DNA of 64,000 bases from Corynebacterium liangguodongii (lineage in GTDB: Bacteria; Actinomycetota; Actinomycetes; Mycobacteriales; Mycobacteriaceae): NCBI RefSeq assembly GCF_003070865.1, contig NZ_CP026948.1, positions 2,170,001-2,234,000 on the forward strand, written 5' to 3'. Shown here in pieces: positions 42,651 through 52,201 of the stretch (position 1 is the stretch's first letter; every line of letters begins with the position of its first letter). Below the pieces are notes generated by a model. That model worked only from the letters and a program-made list of their open reading frames with translations, was not told the DNA's origin and ran no database searches. The translations under genes were made by a program, and so were the position numbers.

Positions 42651-44483
42651 GTGCAACAACGTCGACGCCTCACCCGGCCCACGCCGGGGAAGAACCCGGT
42701 CCTGGCCGCCCTGATGTCGGTGGCCCTCGTCGCGACCGCCGCCTTCGGCGGCAGCCAGATCGTCCACGTCCGATCCGTCGGGGGTGATCCCCTCTCCGTC
42801 GACGTCTCCAGCGCGTCCTTTGCCACCGGCGCCAACGTCCCGGTCGACGACGCCGCGGTGATGACGCAGGGCGGCGAGCAGCTCGAACACCGGGTGGTCA
42901 AGGAATTCACCCGCGAGACCCCCTTCTCCCTGGTCGGCCTGACCTGGGACGGCGAGCGCGACATCGTTGCCTACGTGCGCGCTCAGCGTGCCGACGGCAC
43001 CTGGTCCGAGTGGTACCAAATGGACGGCGCCGACTCCGCCGTCGCCGACCCCTCCGTCAAGCGCGGCACCGAGCCAATCTACGTCGAAGAGACCACCCGC
43101 ATCCAGGTCTCCACCGGAAACGTCGACCTGCTCGAGGACGGCCGCCCCGCCTCCGACGCCCCCACCACCGCCAACGACATCGAGGCGGTCTTCCTCGACG
43201 GCGGCGAAGGCACCGCGGAAGGCGACATCTCCCCCGTGGCAGAGTCCTACGCCTACGGCATGCCGAAGGTGGTCACCCGCGCCGCGTGGGGTGCGCGGGC
43301 GGCGGGTCAGTCGCCGTACTACACCGAGCCGACGAAGGCGATCACCGTCCACCACACCGCCGGCTCCAACAACTACTCCGCGGCCGAAGCGCCCGGCATC
43401 GTCCGCGGCATCCAGGCCTACCACCAGGGCATGGGCTGGGGAGACATCGGCTACAACGCCCTGGTGGACAAGTACGGCAACATCTACGAGGGCCGCGCTG
43501 GTGGCCTCGACCGCGGCCCGATGGGCGCGCACGTCGGCTCCTTCAACGACAACACGTGGGGAATTTCCATGCTGGGTAACTACGAAACTGCCCAGCCCAG
43601 CGCGTCGGGCATTAAGGCCATGGGCGAGATCATCGGCTGGAAGGCCGCCCAGGCCGGGGTCGACCCGCTGGGACAGACGCAGCTCACCGCCTCCGGCAAC
43701 TTTGCCGGCAGTCGCTTCGGCGCCGGCCAGACCGGAACGTTCCCCACTATCAACGCCCACCGCGACTTCCACTACAACACCTGCCCCGGCCAGTACCTCT
43801 ACAACCAGATGGGCACCATCCGCACTGCCGCGGCGGCGAAGGCCGCCCAGGTGCGCGGCGGCAAGGCACCCTCGCCCTCCTCGCCGGTCCTCGGTTCCAT
43901 AACCTCCCCGGACGGGCTGACCACCACCGTGAATAACCTCAGCTCCGGGCCGCTGAAGAACCTCGACCTGACCAAGCTCGCCCAGGGCGATCCCACCGCC
44001 ATCGCCACGGCAGCCGGCACGATCGCCGGGGTGGTCATCCTCTACCTCGCCAACTCCGGGGCGCTGGCCGAGGGCGTGAAGAAGGTCGCCGGCATTGAAC
44101 TGATCCCCGGCCTCACGCTATCGACCCTCACCCCGCACGTGGGTAAGATCCTCCAGTTCGTAGGCGGGCAAGAATCCAGCGATGCGTGGAAGCAGCTAGA
44201 ACCGCTCTTGGGCCCGCTTCAGGGCGCGGCGACCGGCATCGGCGGCAACAACTACGCCTTCTACTCGGGCGGGATCGGCGTGCAAAAGGGCCAAGGCGAG
44301 ATCTTCACCCTCGTAGGCGAAATCGCCAACGCCTGGCTCCAGCAAGGCCTCGACGCCGGCCCGCTGGGCCTGCCGACCTCCCAGCAGTACAACCCGACCG
44401 AAGACCAGGTCAAGGTCGACTTCGAGGGCGGCTCGATCACCTACAGTCCGTCGAGCAAGTCTATCGACATCGCCGTGAGCTAG
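42651..44483 (+). CDS. Secreted PGRP-type N-acetylmuramoyl-L-alanine amidase (Rv3811-like)
   Basis: Cell-wall hydrolase of 610 residues. The start is GTG 42651 with AGGAG upstream. N-terminal signal segment (about 18-38), an N-terminal domain of unknown role (about 45-200), then the PGRP/amidase-2 domain (about 210-390): VTRAAWGARAAGQ, ITVHHTAGSNNY (zinc His), DIGYNALVDKYGNIYEGR, and INAHRDFHYNTCPGQYLY with the late His and Cys zinc ligands. A C-terminal region (about 440-610) ends in an LGFP-like segment (AGPLGLPTSQQYN) that may bind the envelope. Converges on glpK with a 4-nt gap. The longer open frame extending to 41418 is antisense to glf and is not used. Confidence 0.9.
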   Translation: MQQRRRLTRPTPGKNPVLAALMSVALVATAAFGGSQIVHVRSVGGDPLSVDVSSASFATGANVPVDDAAVMTQGGEQLEHRVVKEFTRETPFSLVGLTWDGERDIVAYVRAQRADGTWSEWYQMDGADSAVADPSVKRGTEPIYVEETTRIQVSTGNVDLLEDGRPASDAPTTANDIEAVFLDGGEGTAEGDISPVAESYAYGMPKVVTRAAWGARAAGQSPYYTEPTKAITVHHTAGSNNYSAAEAPGIVRGIQAYHQGMGWGDIGYNALVDKYGNIYEGRAGGLDRGPMGAHVGSFNDNTWGISMLGNYETAQPSASGIKAMGEIIGWKAAQAGVDPLGQTQLTASGNFAGSRFGAGQTGTFPTINAHRDFHYNTCPGQYLYNQMGTIRTAAAAKAAQVRGGKAPSPSSPVLGSITSPDGLTTTVNNLSSGPLKNLDLTKLAQGDPTAIATAAGTIAGVVILYLANSGALAEGVKKVAGIELIPGLTLSTLTPHVGKILQFVGGQESSDAWKQLEPLLGPLQGAATGIGGNNYAFYSGGIGVQKGQGEIFTLVGEIANAWLQQGLDAGPLGLPTSQQYNPTEDQVKVDFEGGSITYSPSSKSIDIAVS

Positions 44484-44487
44484 CGCT

Positions 44488-45966
44488 TCAGCCGAGCCCC
44501 AAGGAGCGCTCCACGGCATCGTCCCACCGCGCAATGAGCCGGTCCCTCTCGGGGCCGGCCATTGTGCTGTGCCAGGTCAACGTCGTGCCCAGAGGGAGCG
44601 GGGCCTCAATGAGCCCGGCGCCGATACCTGCCGCCGAGGCCGCGCCCATCACCGTCGTCTCGATGTTGGCGGGGCGGGTCACGCGGGCGTCGAGAAGATC
44701 GGCCTGGAGCTGCATGAGCAGCTTGTTGTCGGTCATCCCGCCGTCGACACGCAGCTCCTCGATGCCCGTGCCGGCATCGCGCTCCATCGCGCGCACGACC
44801 TCGCACGTCTGAAAACACGTCGCCTCCAGCGCGGCCCGGGCGATGTGGCGCCGATCCGTATACCGCGTCAGCCCGGTGATCACCCCGCGCGCATCCGTGC
44901 GCCAGCGCGGCGCGAACAAGCCAGAAAACGCAGGGACAATGACCACACCCGCGCTGTTATCGACCTGCGCCGCCAAGATCTCGCTCTCCGCCGCGCTACC
45001 GAGCACCCCCAGCTGATCCCGCAGCCACTGTATGAGCGAACCCCCCACCGCGACCGAGCCTTCCAGCGCGTAGACCGGCGCCTCGCCCTCAATTTGGTAG
45101 GCCACAGTCGTAAGCATCCCGTGCTCGCTGCGCTGCGGTGTCCCACCCGTATTGAGCAGCATGAACAACCCCGTGCCGTAGGTCATCTTCGCGTCCCCGC
45201 GATCGAGGCACCCCTGCCCGAACAGCGCCGCCTGCTGGTCTCCGAGCACCCCCGTGATGGGCACCCCCGAGAGCGTGCCGCGGCGGCGCACCACGCCGAA
45301 CTCGCTTATCGACGCCCGAATCTCCGGCAGCATCCCCCTCGGCACCCCCACCTCACGGCACAGCTCGTCGTCCCACTGCAGTGTCTCTAGGTCCATCAGC
45401 AACGTCCGGCTCGCGTTCGTCACATCCGTCACGTGCACTGCCTCGTGCCCGTCGTCCCCCCGCGCGCCGCCGGTGAGGTTCCAGATCAGCCACGTATCGA
45501 TCGTCCCGGCAAGCAACTCCCCCTCCTCCGCCCGCTGCCGCGCGCCCGGCACGTTGTCCAGAATCCACGCCCACTTCGGGCCAGCCGGGTAAGAATTGTG
45601 CAGCAAACCGGTCTTGCCCTGGAACGCCGTCGGATCCCCATCGTGGTTCGTGCGGGCATCCTGCCAGACGATCGCGTTGTAGACCGGCTTGCCCGTCTCC
45701 CGCTCCCACACCACGGCGGTCTCCCGCTGATTGGTTACCCCGAGCGCAACAATGTCCTCCTCGGTGATGTCCTGGCTTGCCATCGCCTCCCCCGCCGCCC
45801 GGCGCGTATTGCGCCAGATTTCCACCGGGTCATGCTCCACCCACCCCTGGCGCGGCATGATCTGCTCGTGCTCGTACTGCGCGTGGGCAACCACCTTGCC
45901 CTCTAGATCCGTGAGGATAAATCGCGTCGTCGTCGTGCCCTGGTCAATCGCGGCGATGTATGGCAT
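44488..45966 (-). CDS. glpK: Glycerol kinase
   Basis: Phosphorylates glycerol with ATP. It has 492 residues; [10 protein letters not shown] at the N-terminus is the phosphate-1 motif, [23 protein letters not shown] carries the glycerol-binding Arg-Glu pair, [15 protein letters not shown] holds the catalytic Asp, and [13 protein letters not shown] is the adenosine motif. No glpF or glpD is linked here. A TACACT hexamer lies 6 nt before the ATG, indicating a leaderless transcript. Confidence 0.97.
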   Translation of the reverse strand: MPYIAAIDQGTTTTRFILTDLEGKVVAHAQYEHEQIMPRQGWVEHDPVEIWRNTRRAAGEAMASQDITEEDIVALGVTNQRETAVVWERETGKPVYNAIVWQDARTNHDGDPTAFQGKTGLLHNSYPAGPKWAWILDNVPGARQRAEEGELLAGTIDTWLIWNLTGGARGDDGHEAVHVTDVTNASRTLLMDLETLQWDDELCREVGVPRGMLPEIRASISEFGVVRRRGTLSGVPITGVLGDQQAALFGQGCLDRGDAKMTYGTGLFMLLNTGGTPQRSEHGMLTTVAYQIEGEAPVYALEGSVAVGGSLIQWLRDQLGVLGSAAESEILAAQVDNSAGVVIVPAFSGLFAPRWRTDARGVITGLTRYTDRRHIARAALEATCFQTCEVVRAMERDAGTGIEELRVDGGMTDNKLLMQLQADLLDARVTRPANIETTVMGAASAAGIGAGLIEAPLPLGTTLTWHSTMAGPERDRLIARWDDAVERSLGLG

Positions 45967-45972
45967 GGGGAC

Positions 45973-45978
45973 AGTGTA
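45973..45978 (-). promoter_or_regulatory. Candidate -10 (TACACT) of glpK
   Basis: Minus-strand TACACT followed by GTCCCC and then ATG 45966. The start site would coincide with the start codon. Confidence 0.5.
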
Positions 45979-46150
45979 GTGGCGGGGCTGGATGGCTGCG
46001 GGGGTGCTGGTGCTGGGGTGGCCACGGTATCGCTACTAGACCACAACAACCAGCACACCACTCCCGCCCCCCCCACAAAGCCAGCACCACCCCACACCCG
46101 GACCGCACGCATTACCACGCAACCCCCGCACCGGGCGAAATCTGCGCGAG

Positions 46151-46159
46151 TTATCCACA
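46151..46159 (+). other. DnaA box (TTATCCACA)
   Basis: Perfect match to the DnaA consensus TTATNCACA, same orientation as a second copy 18 nt downstream. Confidence 0.6.
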
Positions 46160-46168
46160 CAGTCGCAC

Positions 46169-46177
46169 TTATCCACA
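46169..46177 (+). other. DnaA box (TTATCCACA)
   Basis: Second perfect box, in direct repeat with the first, with starts 18 nt apart. Confidence 0.6.
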
Positions 46178-46249
46178 GGCGGCGCGCGCATCCCCGGCGG
46201 GGAAGGACCGGACAGGGCACAATTCGTGGCATGACACCGGGGGGAAGAG

Positions 46250-47035
46250 TTGGAATTTATTAGGGAGGTCGCCAAGCGTTGCCGGACCTCTGTGGTCACG
46301 GGACCTGCGGCGCTTCGGTTGCATGGTGTGAAGACGCTGGAGTGGGTGACCCAGGTGGACCTCGCGCTGCGCGGGAACGCGAGGGCGTTCGGTGCGGTAG
46401 CGCACGGCAGGGTGTATCGCAGCGGGAAGCTCGGGCCGGAGGAGATAGTGGACATCGGAGGCATCGCCGTCACCATCGGTATCCGAGCGCTGTTTGACAC
46501 GTACCGCTACTACGGTCGCCTCGACGCGCTGGTGGCGATTGAGTCCGCTCGCCACCTGCACGGGTTCACGGCGGAAGACCTGCTCGCGCGGGCAGAGGGG
46601 TTGCCCAGGTCTAAGGGGATCGTGGGGTTTCGGGAGCTGGTGGGGTATTCCGCGGGGACGTCCGAGAGCCCGTTGGAGACCTTGGGGCGCGATGGGATCG
46701 TGCGGGCGATCGCGTCGGGCGCGCTCGATCGGGTCACGTCCGTGGAGTCTCAGGTCGAGCGCACGATCCGTTCGGAGTGGGGCGAGCCGAGGCGCGCGCG
46801 TATCGACGCCATGCTCAACGGCTTCGTCGGCATCGAGTTCGACGGGAAATCGAAGCTCTCCGGGAAATTCGGCGCCCCCACCGCGCTCACCGCGGACGAG
46901 CGGTGGCGCGAGAAGCAGCTACAGAACGTGGGCATGGTGATCTGCAGGTTTGGGTGGAAGGAGGTGGTCTCGGGGGAGTATGTGCGCACGATAGCGGGCC
47001 TGATCGCCCGGTTCCCGGCGCCGCGGGTCGCTTAA
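46250..47035 (+). CDS. DUF559/AbiEi-like protein
   Basis: 261-residue protein of the large actinobacterial group with an AbiEi-type middle and a DUF559 (VSR-endonuclease-like) C-terminal domain. The middle has VVTGPAALRLHGV (about 15-27), VYRSGKLGPEEIVDIGGIAVT and a helical part. The C-terminal domain has SPLETLGRDGIVRA, VGIEFDGKSKL (about 189-199) and WREKQLQNVGMVICRFGWKEV, the usual E...E-x-D...W pattern of the fold. The N-terminal winged helix found in full-length relatives is missing. Start TTG 46250 with GGGGGAAGAG just upstream. A role in defence is possible, but no partner toxin gene is adjacent. Confidence 0.7.
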   Translation: MEFIREVAKRCRTSVVTGPAALRLHGVKTLEWVTQVDLALRGNARAFGAVAHGRVYRSGKLGPEEIVDIGGIAVTIGIRALFDTYRYYGRLDALVAIESARHLHGFTAEDLLARAEGLPRSKGIVGFRELVGYSAGTSESPLETLGRDGIVRAIASGALDRVTSVESQVERTIRSEWGEPRRARIDAMLNGFVGIEFDGKSKLSGKFGAPTALTADERWREKQLQNVGMVICRFGWKEVVSGEYVRTIAGLIARFPAPRVA

Positions 47036-47041
47036 GCCCGG

Positions 47042-47866
47042 CTAGAACCAGCGCTCGAGTATCGCGGCCACGCCGTCGTCGTCGTTGGTGAGCGTGATCG
47101 CGTCGGCGGCGTCTTTGACCAGGGGTTTCGCGTTGCCCATCGCCACGCCGTGGCCCGCCCAGGCGAGCATCTCGCAGTCGTTGGGCATATCGCCGAAGCA
47201 CACGGTTTCGGCGGCGGAGACGCCGTAGCGCTCGGCAAGGATGGACACCCCGGAGGCCTTGTTAATTCCCGGGCGGGAGAACTCGATGAGCCCTTCGTCC
47301 ATGGAGTAGGTCACTTGGGCGTCGATACGCGGCGCGACGAGGTCGAACATCTCCGCCGAGCTGAGCTCCGGGCAGCGCACGAGGAGTTTCGCCGCGGGTT
47401 CAGAGATAAGCTCCGCGACAGTTGCAAGCCCGAAGCACGGGTCCCATGCATCGGGGTGAAACCCGGAGGTAACTAAGAACACCTCGTTTTCCGGGTCGAG
47501 GGCGGACTGCCCGACGCGTTCGACACCGTAGCCGCAGGACAAGCCGCGCGCGGCGAAGACCTCGTCGACGGTGGCTGTGATGGAGCGCATGTCATCCGGC
47601 GAGAGCTCGAAGGAGTGGAGCACCGTATCGCTCGACGGGTCGTAGACCACCGCGCCGTTCGCGCAGACGCACACCGGGGAGATAGGCAGCTGGTCGAGCA
47701 CCGGCATGAGCCATCGGTGGGGCCTGCCGGTGGCCAAGCCGAAGTGCACCCCGGAGCGGACAGCACGCATGACGGCGGCCCGCAGCCGCGGGCTCACCCT
47801 GCCGTTGCTGTTGATAAAGGTCCCGTCAATATCGCTCACGATGAGTCGGGGGGTGGTGGCGCCCAC
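47042..47866 (-). CDS. HAD-superfamily Cof-type phosphatase
   Basis: 274-residue hydrolase of the Cof/HAD-IIB type. Motif I is IVSDIDGTFIN (Asp nucleophile pair at about 11 and 13), motif II is GLATGRP, motif III is the lysine region INKASGVSILAERYG, and motif IV is CFGDMPNDCEML. The cap domain lies in between. Cytoplasmic phosphatase of sugar- or nucleotide-phosphate type; the substrate is unknown. Its 5' end is 3 nt from the stop of the acyltransferase gene, so the three leftward genes serS, plsC-like and HAD form an operon, as in mycobacteria (Rv3813c-Rv3814c area). Confidence 0.88.
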   Translation of the reverse strand: MGATTPRLIVSDIDGTFINSNGRVSPRLRAAVMRAVRSGVHFGLATGRPHRWLMPVLDQLPISPVCVCANGAVVYDPSSDTVLHSFELSPDDMRSITATVDEVFAARGLSCGYGVERVGQSALDPENEVFLVTSGFHPDAWDPCFGLATVAELISEPAAKLLVRCPELSSAEMFDLVAPRIDAQVTYSMDEGLIEFSRPGINKASGVSILAERYGVSAAETVCFGDMPNDCEMLAWAGHGVAMGNAKPLVKDAADAITLTNDDDGVAAILERWF

Positions 47867-47869
47867 GGC

Positions 47870-48703
47870 TTATTTTTTCTGCTTCTTAGCGGCCCGGGCG
47901 GCCTTTTCCTCGCGGTAGATCTCCTCCGCCTCGTCAAGCGTGGGCGCGCTGCCGCCCATCGAGGCCGGCCGCCAGCGCTCGCCATCGGGGAAGGGCCCGA
48001 AGCGGTCGTCGTACTCGGCGCGGGCGTCATCGAGGAGCTGTTGAACAGCGTCTTTGAGTCGGGCCGTGACCTCCTCGGGCGTGCCCTCCAGCGGCACCGG
48101 CGGGCCGTAGCTGATAATCACCGGGGTGTGCGTGCGGCCCAGGCGGCGTGGGAGATCCTTGGTCCAGATCCGCTGGGAGCCCCAGATCGCGCACGGGATG
48201 AGCGGACCCCCGGAGCGCTGGGCAATGCGGGCGGCCCCGGTTTTGAAGTCGGCGAGCTCGAAGGCGCGCGAAATTGTACCTTCGGGGAAGATCCCCACGA
48301 AGCTGCCCTTCTCTATCCAGTCCACGGCCGATTCGATGCTGTCCGCGCCTGACGCGCGGTCAACCGGGACGTGGTGCATCGCGCGCATCATCGCACCGAT
48401 CACGGGGGCGGAAAACACCTCTTTTTTGGCCATGAAACGCACGAGGCGCTGCCCGTGGACGTGCGGTCCGGTTCCACAGAAGATGAAGTCGAACCAGCCA
48501 GTGTGGTTCGCGGCGATGATGGCCCCGCCGGTGGTGGGAAGGTTTTCGAGGCCGTGGAGGACCGCGGTCGTGCCTTGGGCACGGAAGACCGCCTTGATCA
48601 CGCCGATTAAGCGGTGGTAGAAGGGGTCCCCCTTCGCCTCCGGGTGGTTCGCGGGTTGAGCGTAGCCGCTTTCCACCTCGAACAGCTTGTCAATCTTCTT
48701 CAT
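47870..48703 (-). CDS. PlsC-family lysophospholipid acyltransferase
   Basis: 1-acylglycerol-3-phosphate acyltransferase family, 277 residues. The catalytic HX4D is in NHTGWFDFIF, the phosphate-binding motif is FPEGTIS, and the late proline motif is IPCAIWGSQRIW. It lies 3 nt downstream of serS in the same direction. The C-terminus is highly charged (EEIYREEKAARAAKKQKK). Corynebacteria and mycobacteria carry several such paralogues here; the exact acceptor is not known. Confidence 0.9.
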   Translation of the reverse strand: MKKIDKLFEVESGYAQPANHPEAKGDPFYHRLIGVIKAVFRAQGTTAVLHGLENLPTTGGAIIAANHTGWFDFIFCGTGPHVHGQRLVRFMAKKEVFSAPVIGAMMRAMHHVPVDRASGADSIESAVDWIEKGSFVGIFPEGTISRAFELADFKTGAARIAQRSGGPLIPCAIWGSQRIWTKDLPRRLGRTHTPVIISYGPPVPLEGTPEEVTARLKDAVQQLLDDARAEYDDRFGPFPDGERWRPASMGGSAPTLDEAEEIYREEKAARAAKKQKK

Positions 48704-48706
48704 GGT

Positions 48707-49960
48707 TTAGGGCTCCAGAATCTCTTTACCGACCCACGGACGAAGCGCCTCGGGCACGACCACGGAGCCGTCCGCGCGCTGGTTGTTTTCTAGGATAGCA
48801 ACGAGCCAGCGCGTCGTCGCCAGCGTTCCGTTCAGCGTCGCCGCGGTCTGCGTCTTGCCCTCGGCGTCGCGGTAGCGCACGCCGAGTCGGCGCGCCTGGA
48901 ACGTGGTGCAGTTCGAGGTGGAGGTGAGCTCCCGGTAGGTGTTCTGGGACGGCACCCAGGCCTCAGTGTCGAACTTGCGGGCCGCAGACGAGCCAAGATC
49001 GCCGGCCGCGACGTCGATGACGCGGTAGGGCACCTCGACGGCGGAGAGCATCTCGCGCTCGAGCCCGAGGAGCTTGCGGTGCATCTCCTCCGCGTCTTCT
49101 GGCTTGCAGTAGACGAACATCTCAAGCTTGTCGAACTGGTGGACGCGCAGGATCCCCTTGGTGTCTTTGCCGTAGGAGCCTGCTTCACGACGGAAGCAGG
49201 AGGACCACCCGGCGTAGAGCAGCGGACCGTCGCTCAGGTCGATGATCTCCCCGGAGTGGTAGCCGGCCAACGCGACCTCGGAGGTGCCCACCAGGTACAT
49301 CTCGTCGCGCTCGAGGTAGTAGATCTCCTCGTCGTGGGCGTCGAGGAAGCCTGTGCCGGCCATGATCTCGGGGCGCACGAGCACCGGCGGGATGACAACT
49401 TTAAAGCCCTCCTCACGCGCTTTCTGGGCAGCGAGCATGAGCATGCCCAGCTGCATCCAGGCGCCGTCACCGACGAGGTAGTAAAAGCGCGCGCCGCCGA
49501 CCTTCGTCCCGCGCTTGACGTCGATGATCCCGAGGCCTTCTCCGAGGTCGAGGTGGTCGCGCACCTCGAAATCGAACTCGGGGACCTCACCGACGTGCTC
49601 GAGGACGACGAAGTCCTCCTCGCCTCCCGCCGGGGCGCCCTCGATGACGTTGGCCATGCGGTACTGGAGCTTCTCCACGGCCTCGACGGCCTTCTCCTGC
49701 GCCGCCTCGGCCTCTTTCACCCGGGCCTTGAGCGCGTTCGAACCCTCGAGCAGTGCCGGGCGGTCCTCCGGTGCGGCCTGCCCGATCTTTTTGCCGAAGG
49801 CCTTCTGCTCGCTGCGCAGCTCGTCGGCGACGTGGATGGCGGCGCGGCGCGCCTCGTCTGCCTCGAGGAGCTGGTCCACTAGGGCGGGGTCCTCCCCGCG
49901 GGCCCGCTGGGACTCGCGCGCGAGGTCGGGGTTTTCACGCAGGAACTTAAGATCAATCAC
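48707..49960 (-). CDS. serS: Seryl-tRNA synthetase
   Basis: Charges tRNA-Ser. It has 417 residues from GTG 49960 ([20 protein letters not shown]). The N-terminal antiparallel coiled coil (about 25-100) is rich in charged heptads, followed by the class II core with motif 2 [21 protein letters not shown] and motif 3 [18 protein letters not shown]. The GTG is supported by the family N-terminus and by TAAGAT 8 nt upstream; the open frame further upstream (to 49987) is not needed. Confidence 0.97.
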   Translation of the reverse strand: MIDLKFLRENPDLARESQRARGEDPALVDQLLEADEARRAAIHVADELRSEQKAFGKKIGQAAPEDRPALLEGSNALKARVKEAEAAQEKAVEAVEKLQYRMANVIEGAPAGGEEDFVVLEHVGEVPEFDFEVRDHLDLGEGLGIIDVKRGTKVGGARFYYLVGDGAWMQLGMLMLAAQKAREEGFKVVIPPVLVRPEIMAGTGFLDAHDEEIYYLERDEMYLVGTSEVALAGYHSGEIIDLSDGPLLYAGWSSCFRREAGSYGKDTKGILRVHQFDKLEMFVYCKPEDAEEMHRKLLGLEREMLSAVEVPYRVIDVAAGDLGSSAARKFDTEAWVPSQNTYRELTSTSNCTTFQARRLGVRYRDAEGKTQTAATLNGTLATTRWLVAILENNQRADGSVVVPEALRPWVGKEILEP

Positions 49961-49968
49961 GCTGAGCC

Positions 49969-49974
49969 ATCTTA
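49969..49974 (-). promoter_or_regulatory. Candidate -10 (TAAGAT) of serS
   Basis: Minus-strand TAAGAT ends 8 nt before GTG 49960, consistent with a leaderless mRNA. Confidence 0.45.
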
Positions 49975-50014
49975 GCGTGAATCCCACCCTCTTTTCTGGT
50001 CATAACCACGGCGC

Positions 50015-50020
50015 TAGGCT
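50015..50020 (+). promoter_or_regulatory. Candidate -10 (TAGGCT) of the GntR gene
   Basis: TAGGCT is followed by 6 nt and ATG 50027. Confidence 0.4.
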
Positions 50021-50026
50021 GGGGGC

Positions 50027-50758
50027 ATGCAGATCGTGGAAGGCCCCGTGCCCAAGCACGCGCAGCTGCGCGCCATCTTAGAGGCAGCCTGCGACTCCGA
50101 GCTCCAGCCCGGCGACCCCCTGCCGGGTGAGCGCGCTCTAGAGGAGAAGTACGGGGTCAGCCGCATCACCGTGCGCCGCGCGATCGGGGACCTCGTGGCG
50201 GCCGGCCGCCTGCGTCGCGTGCGCGGCAAGGGCACCTTCGTTGCGCCGAGCCCGCTGGTGAGCCGGCTGCACCTTGCGTCGTTTTCGGACGAGATGAAGG
50301 CACAAAAGGTCGCCGCGAGCTCGCGGATCCTGCTCTCTGGGAGGGCGGTGCCACCCGAGTGCGTCTCGCGGTTTTTCGCCACCGACCCCGCCACCACCCA
50401 CATCCACCTGCGTCGGCTGAGGCTGGGAGACGGCGAGCCTTACGCGATTGACGACGCCTGGTACAACAGCACCCTGGTGCCCGACCTTTTGGAAAATGAC
50501 GTCTACAAATCCGTCTATTCGTTGCTCGAGGAGGACTACGGTCTCGGGATCACCGAGGCCGACCAGACGGTGACCGCGGTGAGCGCCACCGAGGCCAACG
50601 CGAAGCTCTTGGACGTCGATACGGGCGAGGCCCTGCTCCACATCGTGCGCTTCGCGCGCAGCGGGGATCGCCGCGTCGAGCTGTGCTCATCGCTCTACCG
50701 CAGCGACCGCTACCACCTGACCACGCGGGTGGCCAGGACCGCCCCGCGGCCCCTATGA
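50027..50758 (+). CDS. GntR-family (HutC/UTRA) transcriptional regulator
   Basis: 243-residue regulator with an N-terminal winged helix (about 5-72; LPGERALEEKYGVSRITVRRAIGDL) and a C-terminal UTRA ligand domain (about 90-235; HIHLRRLRLGDGEPYAIDDAWY, then LHIVRFARSGDRRVELCSS). UTRA regulators sense small molecules such as sugar phosphates, amino sugars or histidine derivatives. The target cannot be deduced; hut genes are 8 kb away and have an IclR regulator of their own. It is followed after 15 nt by the septum-formation gene. Confidence 0.9.
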   Translation: MQIVEGPVPKHAQLRAILEAACDSELQPGDPLPGERALEEKYGVSRITVRRAIGDLVAAGRLRRVRGKGTFVAPSPLVSRLHLASFSDEMKAQKVAASSRILLSGRAVPPECVSRFFATDPATTHIHLRRLRLGDGEPYAIDDAWYNSTLVPDLLENDVYKSVYSLLEEDYGLGITEADQTVTAVSATEANAKLLDVDTGEALLHIVRFARSGDRRVELCSSLYRSDRYHLTTRVARTAPRPL

Positions 50759-50773
50759 GGCACAATAGATCGC

Positions 50774-51838
50774 ATGGTTTCGACATCAGCAGGCCTGCGC
50801 TCTATCCTCGTCGCCGTCGTGGCGGGTGCCGTGGCGGCCGGGTCCTACGCTGCCGTCTCCGATCGCACGGCGCCGCAGGGCCCTGCCGCGGGGGGCAGTG
50901 CGGCAAGCGCCAGTTCGGGCTCGACGAGCGCGGCGCAGCCTAGCGCCTCGACCCGCGTGTCACCTTTTACCACCGCCGACGAATCGGCGTGCTTGACCTG
51001 GCAGGTCGGGCCGGACGGGGCGGTGAAGGCGTTCGAGCAGACCTCCTGCGACCAGGAGCACCGCTTCGAGGTCTCCACCCGCGAGGACCTCGCGGCGTTT
51101 CCCACCTCCGAGTTCGGCGAGGACGCCGCCATGCCGAGCCAGACGAGGCAGGCGCAGCTGCGCGAGGAGCTCTGCGGCGCGGCGACCGTGAATTACCTCT
51201 CGGGCGTCTTCGACCCCAACGGGCGCTACTCCATCGCCTCCATCCTGCCCCCGGCCGAGGCGTGGGCGCGCGGGGACCGCACGATGCTCTGCGGCCTGCA
51301 GGTTACCGACTCGACCGGCACCCCGGTGCTCACGACGGGCCGCGTCGCGGAGCAGGACCAGGCGCGCGTGCTCGATCTGGGGCAGTGCGCCTCGACCGAC
51401 GCGGCGAACACGCTGAGCGTCGTCGATTGCGCGCAGCCGCACCACCTCGAGGTGACCTCGATCGTCCCCCTCGCCGAGGTCTTCCCCGACCACACGCCGA
51501 GCGTGGAGGAGCAGGACAAGCACCTCGGGGATGTCTGCACGACCGCCGCCCACGACTACCTCGGCGGGGAGGAAAACCTCTACCAGATCGCTCTGCAGCC
51601 GTTTTGGACGACGCACTCCCCCGCCGCCTGGGAGGGCGGAAGCAAGAGCGTCAACTGCGCGCTCGTCTACGCCAATAACGGCCAGTTCGCCAGCCTCACG
51701 GGCTCGGCGAAAGACGGACGCGGGGGCTTGCGTATCGACGGCAACCCGCCCCCCGAGCGCCCCGAGCGCCGCCCCTTGCGCGAATCCGCCAGCGCTCCGG
51801 CCCCCGCCCCGGCGCCTGCCCCAGCCCCGGCGCAGTAG
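50774..51838 (+). CDS. Septum-formation domain membrane protein (Rv3835-like)
   Basis: 354-residue protein. N-terminal membrane anchor (about 8-28), a Ser/Gly-rich linker (about 35-65), then an extracytoplasmic region with paired cysteines (ACLTWQ ... SCDQEHRFEV; LGQCAST ... VDCAQPHHLEV) that reads as two copies of the septum-formation (PF13845-like) unit, and a Pro/Ala tail of AP repeats. It occupies the Rv3835 position between serS and the metallopeptidase Rv3836. The precise cell role is unknown. Confidence 0.85.
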   Translation: MVSTSAGLRSILVAVVAGAVAAGSYAAVSDRTAPQGPAAGGSAASASSGSTSAAQPSASTRVSPFTTADESACLTWQVGPDGAVKAFEQTSCDQEHRFEVSTREDLAAFPTSEFGEDAAMPSQTRQAQLREELCGAATVNYLSGVFDPNGRYSIASILPPAEAWARGDRTMLCGLQVTDSTGTPVLTTGRVAEQDQARVLDLGQCASTDAANTLSVVDCAQPHHLEVTSIVPLAEVFPDHTPSVEEQDKHLGDVCTTAAHDYLGGEENLYQIALQPFWTTHSPAAWEGGSKSVNCALVYANNGQFASLTGSAKDGRGGLRIDGNPPPERPERRPLRESASAPAPAPAPAPAPAQ

Positions 51839-51841
51839 GTC

Positions 51842-52186
51842 ATGCTCGCCACCCCGGAGGAGTTCGAGGAGATCATTAACGACGCCCTCGACGAGCTGCC
51901 CGAGTCCTTCGCCCGCGCGATGGATAACCTCGTGGTCCTAGCCCGCGACTTCAACCCGGACGACCCGACGATGCTGGGGTTGTTCGAGGGCGTGCCGCGC
52001 ACCGAGCAGCACGCCAACCACACCGGCTACCTGCCGGAGGCAATCTTTATCTACAAAGACGCCCACGAGGCGGTTTGCGGCAGCGTCGAGGAGCTGCGCG
52101 AGCAGGTGAGGATCACCGTCTTCCACGAGGTCGGGCACTATTTCGGCATCGACGAAGAAGGCCTTCACGCCCTCGGGTGGGGCTAG
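51842..52186 (+). CDS. Zinicin-like metallopeptidase (Rv3836-like)
   Basis: Small cytoplasmic metallopeptidase-family protein, 114 residues, with TVFHEVGHYFGIDEEGL near the C-terminus (HEXXH plus a following Glu), the zincin signature of the minimal DUF1025 family. Overall acidic. Starts 3 nt after the previous stop, so co-transcribed and probably coupled. Physiological substrate unknown. Confidence 0.88.
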   Translation: MLATPEEFEEIINDALDELPESFARAMDNLVVLARDFNPDDPTMLGLFEGVPRTEQHANHTGYLPEAIFIYKDAHEAVCGSVEELREQVRITVFHEVGHYFGIDEEGLHALGWG

Positions 52187-52201
52187 CCGGCCGCCCCTGC
52201 C

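Larger units (their letters stand above)
45979..46249. other. Intergenic region with strand-biased C/A tract and two DnaA boxes
   Basis: About 270 nt between divergent genes. From about 46035 to 46130 the plus strand is almost entirely C and A, including a run of eight C (46067-46074). Two perfect DnaA boxes follow. No open frame of quality is present. Confidence 0.6.
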
